From Petunia secreta (taxonomy: Eukaryota > Streptophyta > Magnoliopsida > Solanales > Solanaceae): DNA of 64,000 bases. A program made the position numbers and the translations under genes. The first letter of the stretch is position 1; the number at the start of each line of letters is the position of its first letter. Of the stretch, positions 58,393 to 64,000 are shown one piece after another. The stretch lies in the NCBI GenBank assembly GCA_029990175.1, contig JARKIP010000005.1, positions 50,705,001-50,769,000 on the forward strand, given 5' to 3'. Under the pieces are notes generated by a model. That model did not search any database. It was given only the letters and a program-made list of their open reading frames with translations, and was not told the origin of the DNA.

Positions 58393-58474
58393 AAGAGTCA
58401 GGTTCTTCGACGAAAATTGGAGGACACTATTCAACCCCTTTCTAGTGTCTCTAGGAGGTGCATAGATTATAACA

Positions 58475-58748
58475 TACTTTATTATTAATTTTTTTCTCAA
58501 ATCATACTTAAATAAAATTTAAAGTATAATTAATATGAATAAGTTAGTAAAATAAATTGATTTATTTTTGATCTCTTATGCAAAATTATAATATGACAAG
58601 TAAATGGAGTATGAATGATTTTGAATTGTTGACCTCTAAAATTAGCACGTGTTTACTCTTTCACTCTCAAATATAGCGATACTTCCATTCATGCCCCTAG
58701 CCTAAGACATATTTTTCTCCTTTAACGAACACAAAGCTTTAATTCTTT
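58475..58748 (+). other. Short AT-rich gap between Copia LTR and PPR gene
   Basis: Only about 270 bp separate the LTR end from the PPR start codon. The gap is AT-rich; no clear TATA box is identified. It must contain part or all of the PPR promoter. Confidence 0.5.
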
Positions 58749-60410
58749 ATGCAAGTTCCAAACAAACAAATGTTGTGTTCAATTCCTAAGCCACCCTCTA
58801 AACTTCTTCATGCTCTACTAAAATCCAACTCCTATCGCTCCCATTACAACATAGAAGCCTCATTTTTATCGATACTTAAAAAATGTTGCACCAAAAATCA
58901 CATTTATCAAACCCATGGTTTCATAATTCATCATGCTTTAAATCAAGACAACTTTATTCTAAGCCAATTTTTACACACATGTTCTACCCTTGGCTTTGTC
59001 AACTACGCATATTCAATATTCAATTCAAATCCGAAAAACATTTATCTTTACAATACTATGATTAATATTTTCTCCCGCCAAAAACATTTAACTAATTATG
59101 CTATTTTACTTTATAAACAAGCACGTGACATTGGTTTATATCATGATACTTATTCTATACCTTTTGTGTTAAATGCTGTAACGTGTGTTAGTACCGGTAA
59201 ACAAATACATTGTGAAGCTATTTTAACTGGACTTAATAATAATGGTAACGTAGCAACTTCTGTTGTGAAAATGTATTCGAGTTTCGGGTGTGTTTCCGAT
59301 GCTCGTAAGGTGTTTGATGAAATGCGCGAGAGAAAAATGAACAATGTGTTGCTATGGAATGCTATGATCGCGGGTTATGTTAAGGATCGTGATATGGATA
59401 GAGCGGAGTGGTTGTTTGATGATATGCCGGAGAAGAATGTGATTTCTTGGACTACTATGATTGCAGGGTATGCCCAACATGGTCAATTTTCTCAGGCTAT
59501 TGGTGTTTTTTGGAGAATGATGAACGTTAGAGTTGGTATAAAGCCAGATGGAGTAGCATTGTTAGCTGCACTTTCGGCTTGTGCTCACTTGGGTGATCTT
59601 GAGTTGGGTGAATGGATACATGGTTATATTGTAAAACACAGGATACGTAGAACTGTGCCGCTTAATAATGCCCTGATTGATATGTATGCAAAATCGGGGG
59701 ACTTGAAGAAGGCAGTGGAGTTGTTTGAGAGCATGGAAAGTAGGAGTGTTGTTACTTGGTCAACCATGATTTATGCGTTGGCTGTCAATGGGTATGGAAG
59801 AAAAGCTCTTAAGATGTTCTCTCAAATGGAAATGGTGGGGATAAAGCCGAACAGTGTCACCTTAGTAGCATTATTATCTGCATGTAGCCATGCAGGTCTT
59901 GTGGAGGAGGGCAGATTTTATTTTAAGACCATGGAAGAACAATATGGTATATGTCCTGACATCAGACACTATGGTTGCATGGTCGATCTTTTAGGGCGTG
60001 CTGATTACCTTGATGAGGCTGCGGACGTGATTAAAACTATGCCGTTTGAAGCAAATGCAGCGATTTGGGGATCACTTCTTGCTGCAGCCAGGAACCATGG
60101 TCATGTTGAACTTGGGGAACAAGCTCTGCAGCGTCTAAATGAAGTGGAACCACATAATAGTGGGAATTATTCACTTTTGTCCAATACATATGCCTCTTTT
60201 GGTAGGTGGAGTGAAGCTAGGGAAGCAAGAAAGATCATGAGGGACACGGGTGTCAAAAAGTTGCCAGGCGGTAGCTTCATTGAGGTGAAAAACAGAGTTT
60301 CTTGTTTCTATTCAGGAGACAGATCACATTCTCAGTGTGAGAGGATAAACATAATTCTATCACAGTTAAACAGAGTGTCAAAGACGATACGGCATGAAGA
60401 TTGGGAATAG
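58749..60410 (+). CDS. PLS-class pentatricopeptide-repeat protein, E-type, 553 aa
   Basis: The intronless frame from ATG 58749 to TAG 60408-60410 encodes tandem PPR motifs, for example LWNAMIAGYVKDRDMDRAEW, VISWTTMIAGYAQHGQ, NALIDMYAKSGDLKKA and VTLVALLSACSHAGLVEEG. The end has the E motif region (AAIWGSLLAAARNHGHVELGE, YSLLSNTYASFGRWSEARE) and stops after an E+-like stretch (FIEVKNRVSCFYSGDRSHSQ) with no DYW domain. Such proteins act in mitochondria or plastids, usually as RNA-editing site recognition factors that recruit a DYW deaminase in trans. The N-terminus is Ser/Lys-rich and low in acidic residues, fitting an organelle transit peptide. A second in-frame ATG is at 58770. The exact orthologue is not identified. 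Confidence 0.9.
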   Translation: MQVPNKQMLCSIPKPPSKLLHALLKSNSYRSHYNIEASFLSILKKCCTKNHIYQTHGFIIHHALNQDNFILSQFLHTCSTLGFVNYAYSIFNSNPKNIYLYNTMINIFSRQKHLTNYAILLYKQARDIGLYHDTYSIPFVLNAVTCVSTGKQIHCEAILTGLNNNGNVATSVVKMYSSFGCVSDARKVFDEMRERKMNNVLLWNAMIAGYVKDRDMDRAEWLFDDMPEKNVISWTTMIAGYAQHGQFSQAIGVFWRMMNVRVGIKPDGVALLAALSACAHLGDLELGEWIHGYIVKHRIRRTVPLNNALIDMYAKSGDLKKAVELFESMESRSVVTWSTMIYALAVNGYGRKALKMFSQMEMVGIKPNSVTLVALLSACSHAGLVEEGRFYFKTMEEQYGICPDIRHYGCMVDLLGRADYLDEAADVIKTMPFEANAAIWGSLLAAARNHGHVELGEQALQRLNEVEPHNSGNYSLLSNTYASFGRWSEAREARKIMRDTGVKKLPGGSFIEVKNRVSCFYSGDRSHSQCERINIILSQLNRVSKTIRHEDWE

Positions 60411-62352
60411 GAAGCTGTTTGTTGCTGATAACCTTCAAGAGGATCACTTATGAGACAAGGGGTAGAATTTTGCATAACTTGACAAGATGGTTTGAAGGAC
60501 CAGTTCAGATATAATTCAACTGACTTTGAGCAGGTTTAACAGTAGCTAAATGTGAAGTACGTAGGATTTTAAAAGTACACAGTTTAAAATCTTTATATCA
60601 CTTGAGACACAAGAGAACGGGATGTATTACGAAAATGTGGTTAAGATGGCACATTCTTTTTTCTTTTCCCCCACTTTGAGTCTTCTGCTTGTGACTGGTA
60701 CCCAATTGACCAACTTAGCGAGTCACTAAGCTAGTGATGGATCATGCTTAAAAGATAATAATTTGTGCTTTTTTTAATTAAGATTCAACTGGTTGTTGAT
60801 TTTTCTTGGTTTAGTAGTATAGTAAGCCTTGCCTTGCTTAATGCATCTTCTGAGCTCTTAAAGTATTTTTCCTTCTAAATCCTGTGAAGTAGTTGTTTCT
60901 GTTTTCTTACTCCTACTGCTGACTAATAATTTACTCATGAGGGTGTCTAGGTATGCTCACAGTTTTAGCTTTAACAGTATTCAAACTGGCTCTTATCCCT
61001 CTTTACCACCCTTTTAATTGGTACCCAGCAGATTTAGTAACACATCCATCAGAATTATCACCTACATACCATGCCGAGGAGCAGAAGATAAAGATTAAAG
61101 AGACCTTAGACATGTGATATCTTCACTAGAGAATGAGGTCTGAATCCAGATCTGCATATTGCACCACCATGGCATGTTTTGTGATCCACAAGCACCAAAA
61201 TTGCATGAAGAATGGAGGCCCAATACTGGCTACTTGAAGTGAAGTGGAAGCCTAATGGGGGTGAGCTGCCCATTTTCAACCTTGTAAGTTTATGAATATG
61301 GTTAGGAATAAGTCATTGGCACTTGCTGGTGACTCAGTTGGAGGAAGCCAAAGGGAGTCCTTGATGCTTCCATTTGGTTACACAGATATATACACTAATT
61401 ACTGCTTCTGCAATGCTACAGTTTACCTTGGTGTCATGGAACTCTAGTGTGGGTTCACTAAGTGGATGCACTTAGCTTGTTGTTCAATGCATAATTTAGG
61501 GTTAATGCTTAATAGAAGATTTCGTCTACCTAAAGCTAAGACTTGTTTCAAAATTTCGGCAAAATTTCATGAAGGATACCATTGATAGATGATGGATCAA
61601 CGCGTTTTCTTTTCTACGCGTCCTCGCACGTGGCACAATATATATAAAATTAGCCAGTTAAAGCTCTGTTAGGAAAAAAGAGCAGCACATTTGGGAATGG
61701 CGAGGGTTTAATATTGAAACTTCTGTTGGAGGGTAGGTGAGCAAAAATTGAGGGGCAAACTTGGACGGTTTTCCTTTACCTTTTAGTATCTTATGATACT
61801 TAAGAATGCTAAAACAAACTAAAAATGTGCATCTTCTACAGAATCTAGTGTGCAAAGAGTGGAATTTACTTTTAGGCACCTTGGGATCAAATATCTGGTA
61901 CATGTACATATACTAACCTCTCACCTTGATTTGGAGAATCATGAGACGACACTTAAAAGATCCACTATACATGAAGACATGCTAATCCTTGTTTTCTTCC
62001 ATATGTATTTCCTGCATTGTCAACAGTTCGAGCTTGGGAGGGTCTGAGATTCTGACCCACGGTTGCCTAGCATCACTTGTTGACTCTTATTAACTATATC
62101 ACTTGGTACCGAGTTTTCAAAAGGCAAACTTGAAATGTGCAGCAGGTCTTGGCATGTGATATAGTAGGTTGATTATTGAGTCAAAGCATTGAAGAAGTCA
62201 TGCCCAAGGCCTAGGCTTGCAAATCCTAATGCGACAAGAGTGCTGGAATATAAGATCTGTACTCTTGGTTTCAGAAGATTGAGGAACCCTGTTGAAGATG
62301 CAATATAAGAAAATCATAAGCCAGTGAACCTAAACTTAGTTTATGCTCAAAT
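60411..62352. other. Intergenic region
   Basis: About 1.9 kb hold the PPR 3' flank and the 3' flank of the minus-strand gene. Sequence is unique-looking, AT-rich, with no convincing coding region, RNA gene or TE end seen. Confidence 0.5.
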
Positions 62353-63807
62353 TTAAAACACAAGAAGGCACTGATCTCCTTTCTCTTGTTTATTGCAACA
62401 GTATATACTAACTGCTTGATCAAGTAAAGATGGGAACTCAGAAGCCTTACCTACGGTTCTCGTGTTAACTAGTGATTTGAGAGCAAGGTAATAATCCATT
62501 TGATTTGCTTTGCAACTGGACAAAGCACTAGGAGATCTGAAGTCACAGTGGCAGGGCTTTAATCCTCCTGTAATGCTTCCTGAGATATCTATATTCTTGA
62601 AGTTACTTTCTTCTGCCATTTCAAGCATGTCTTCAAATTTTGGTTTCTTCGAGCTTGAGGGGCTCTCTATCAGGTGCATGCTAAGGCTGTTAACCTTATA
62701 TGCTGATCTTTCTTGATATGCAAAGTCTTGCATAATCAGCTTAAGATCGTTCAAATCAGTTGGTGCACTGAAATTGCTGCATTCACTGACCTCAGTTGTT
62801 GAATCGAGTGCTTGGCCTTCTGTTCCATCTAAGGATATTTCATCAGTATTGCAGGATAGACATGCAGGACGTGACTTTTCATAATTGATAACGTGCTTAA
62901 AAACTGCCGGAGTCGCATCAAATTCTGCTTCTAACTCGGAGCTCAAGTGATTCTCCATATCAGGCGATTTTGAATCTCTATGTTTTGCCATTTTTTCTCT
63001 TGAACCCTTGCCTTGGACCTTTTCATCATGTAAATCCTGTAAAATCTTGCCTCCGCCCCTCGCTTTCTTCTCTGGAATCGGCATCGCAAGAATTCTTTTG
63101 TTCTTATGTGTGGACCTATTAGTATTTGATACATACTCGTGCAGTTGAAGCCAATTATCAACCTTTGAGTGGTTTTGGGTTGACGATATGCCTGTTGTAT
63201 TTGCATGGTTCTCCTTGCTGAGTCTCAGATGAAATTTTTGATACTTTGAATCTCTTTCTGAATGATCTTGTTTCGCAAAAACTGCCACCTTAATATCACT
63301 ATCAGATGTGTCATGGCTGAGTTCTGTCTCATTATCCACATTGAACTTTATAGTTGGACCAACAAGGCAGCTACTTCTGGAAATACTGCTATCTGAATAA
63401 CAATCTGATGTTCGTTCTATAGGAAAAACCACAGACTCAGCACAGTGGGAAGATCCTTTTCCTTTTCTAGGAGGACGTAATGCTCTACTTTTTAAGGCTT
63501 GGATTTCCGCTCCAGCATAGCCTGATTTACTTCGGCTACAAACAGTAGGCTTCATAAATCTGGGAAAGTCTGATGACGGGGTAGCTCTGACACTATTTTT
63601 CAGAAACCTTATGTTAGAGCCTAACCCTTCAGTGCATACATCTGAGACATCCACTAAGTCATTTGAAGAGGGTGATACCACTGTAAGCTTTCCTAGTTTC
63701 TCATTCAGCTTTTTGATTTTTTGTGTAACATCATTGCGGTTGCATTCAATTTGTGTCATCTTCTGCAGCAGATTATTTATTGCAATTTCCTTTTCTGCCC
63801 TCACTTC
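62353..63807 (-). CDS. Last exon of a coiled-coil protein gene, possibly kinesin tail
   Basis: The frame runs from a splice acceptor (minus-strand TTGCAG before 63807) to the stop at 62353-62355. No ATG is present at the start, so upstream exons lie beyond the window. The first 50 residues are a likely coiled coil (INNLLQKMTQIECNRNDVTQ). The remainder is Ser-rich and low-complexity, with a basic segment (RALRPPRKGKG) and no enzyme domain. The pattern RFMKPTVCSRSKSG followed by a basic patch recalls the tail of some plant kinesins, but I hold this loosely. Length seen is 484 residues. Confidence 0.6.
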   Translation of the reverse strand, partial: EVRAEKEIAINNLLQKMTQIECNRNDVTQKIKKLNEKLGKLTVVSPSSNDLVDVSDVCTEGLGSNIRFLKNSVRATPSSDFPRFMKPTVCSRSKSGYAGAEIQALKSRALRPPRKGKGSSHCAESVVFPIERTSDCYSDSSISRSSCLVGPTIKFNVDNETELSHDTSDSDIKVAVFAKQDHSERDSKYQKFHLRLSKENHANTTGISSTQNHSKVDNWLQLHEYVSNTNRSTHKNKRILAMPIPEKKARGGGKILQDLHDEKVQGKGSREKMAKHRDSKSPDMENHLSSELEAEFDATPAVFKHVINYEKSRPACLSCNTDEISLDGTEGQALDSTTEVSECSNFSAPTDLNDLKLIMQDFAYQERSAYKVNSLSMHLIESPSSSKKPKFEDMLEMAEESNFKNIDISGSITGGLKPCHCDFRSPSALSSCKANQMDYYLALKSLVNTRTVGKASEFPSLLDQAVSIYCCNKQEKGDQCLLVF

Positions 63808-64000
63808 CTGCAATTTAACTTGTCATAGTTGATTGTAAATATGGAGAAGCACTGACGAGAAAGCAGGAGGTGTTTGCGTCTGGATAACGAGGTAAGATAG
63901 CCAAATTCTTAACTTTTGGAACAAACAAGCCTAAACTCTGCCTTCATCATGGAATCTCATGTATAAATAGATAATCCATTATATAAGGTATATGAGGAAA
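63808..64000 (-). other. Intron of the minus-strand gene (partial)
   Basis: Upstream of the acceptor the minus strand is AT-rich with a T-rich tract. No further exon is evident before the window ends. Confidence 0.5.

Larger units (their letters stand above)
10388..58474 (+). mobile_element. Old Copia (Sirevirus-type) element, host of the nest
   Basis: The 5' LTR starts TGTTGAGTTAAAT at 10388. The same sequence recurs at 49350 and is completed after E5 at 58393-58474. The flanks TATTT (10383-10387) and TACTT (58475-58479) agree at four of five bases, consistent with an aged duplication. Copia coding pieces in the right order lie between: gag with zinc knuckles, protease, integrase, then RT and RNase H, followed by an extra ORF. 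Integrase before RT defines Copia. The long coiled-coil Gag with a second zinc knuckle and the extra ORF after pol suggest a Sirevirus. Every coding piece is broken and the element is dead. Confidence 0.88.
49350..58474 (+). repeat. Copia 3' LTR, split by E5
   Basis: LTR sequence occupies 49350-50147 and 58393-58474. Together it aligns with 10388-11246. E5 lies between with duplication AAGAG. Confidence 0.88.

Overview
The window is plant nuclear DNA. It holds spliced dicot-type genes, LTR retrotransposons with plant tRNA-iMet primer sites, and hAT elements of types common in dicots. A solanaceous host is my impression from the repeat families, not a demonstrated fact. Only three host genes are visible. 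They are the 3' part of a Pur-alpha transcription factor gene (290-1012, +), an intronless PLS-class pentatricopeptide-repeat gene (58749-60410, +), and the last exon of a coiled-coil, possibly kinesin-tail gene (62353-63807, -). The rest is mostly a nested stack of transposable elements.

Layout: 1-1012 Pur-alpha exons, then intergenic DNA. 1827-8145 is a young, intact, minus-strand Ty3 chromovirus (E1) with 5-bp target duplication CTAGG. 8146-10387 is a microsatellite, a GGT-rich tract and a 856-bp hAT element with a perfect 8-bp duplication. 10388-58474 is one old Copia element of Sirevirus type, about 48 kb long because of what is inserted in it. Its gag is split by a minus-strand Tekay/Del-like element E2 (12134-34576, duplication CTCTG). 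The second LTR of E2 is itself split by E3 (18593-24020) and by E4 (25275-33572). Further along, the Copia element carries a Tat/Ogre-like solo LTR (about 35312-39240), a hAT element (40752-41395) and a second Tat/Ogre-like LTR (42105-44945) containing a captured expansin fragment. Its 3' LTR holds E5 (50148-58392, duplication AAGAG), which contains a solo LTR of the E3 family.

E3, E4 and E5 are three related Ty3 subfamilies, probably CRM-like chromoviruses. They share U5 sequence, TATA box position, PBS, polypurine tract and a Pol tail that reads into the 3' LTR. Each has short G+C-rich palindromes (CGCGATCGCG in E3, AGGCGNNNCGCCT types in E4 and E5) in U3 just upstream of the TATA box; in E3 and E4, and in decayed form in E5, they recur in the untranslated leader before gag. 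E3 is the most unusual. It has lost RT, RNase H and integrase, yet keeps a reading frame of about 829 codons fusing a gag stub and retropepsin to a long acidic, cysteine-rich, internally repeated region I do not recognise.

Coding capacity today: E1 looks complete. E4 has all domains but several frame breaks. E5 and the Copia element are heavily broken. Most premature stops I could compare with a sister copy fit C-to-T or G-to-A change, as expected for methylated, silenced repeats. All boundaries and comparisons were made by eye.
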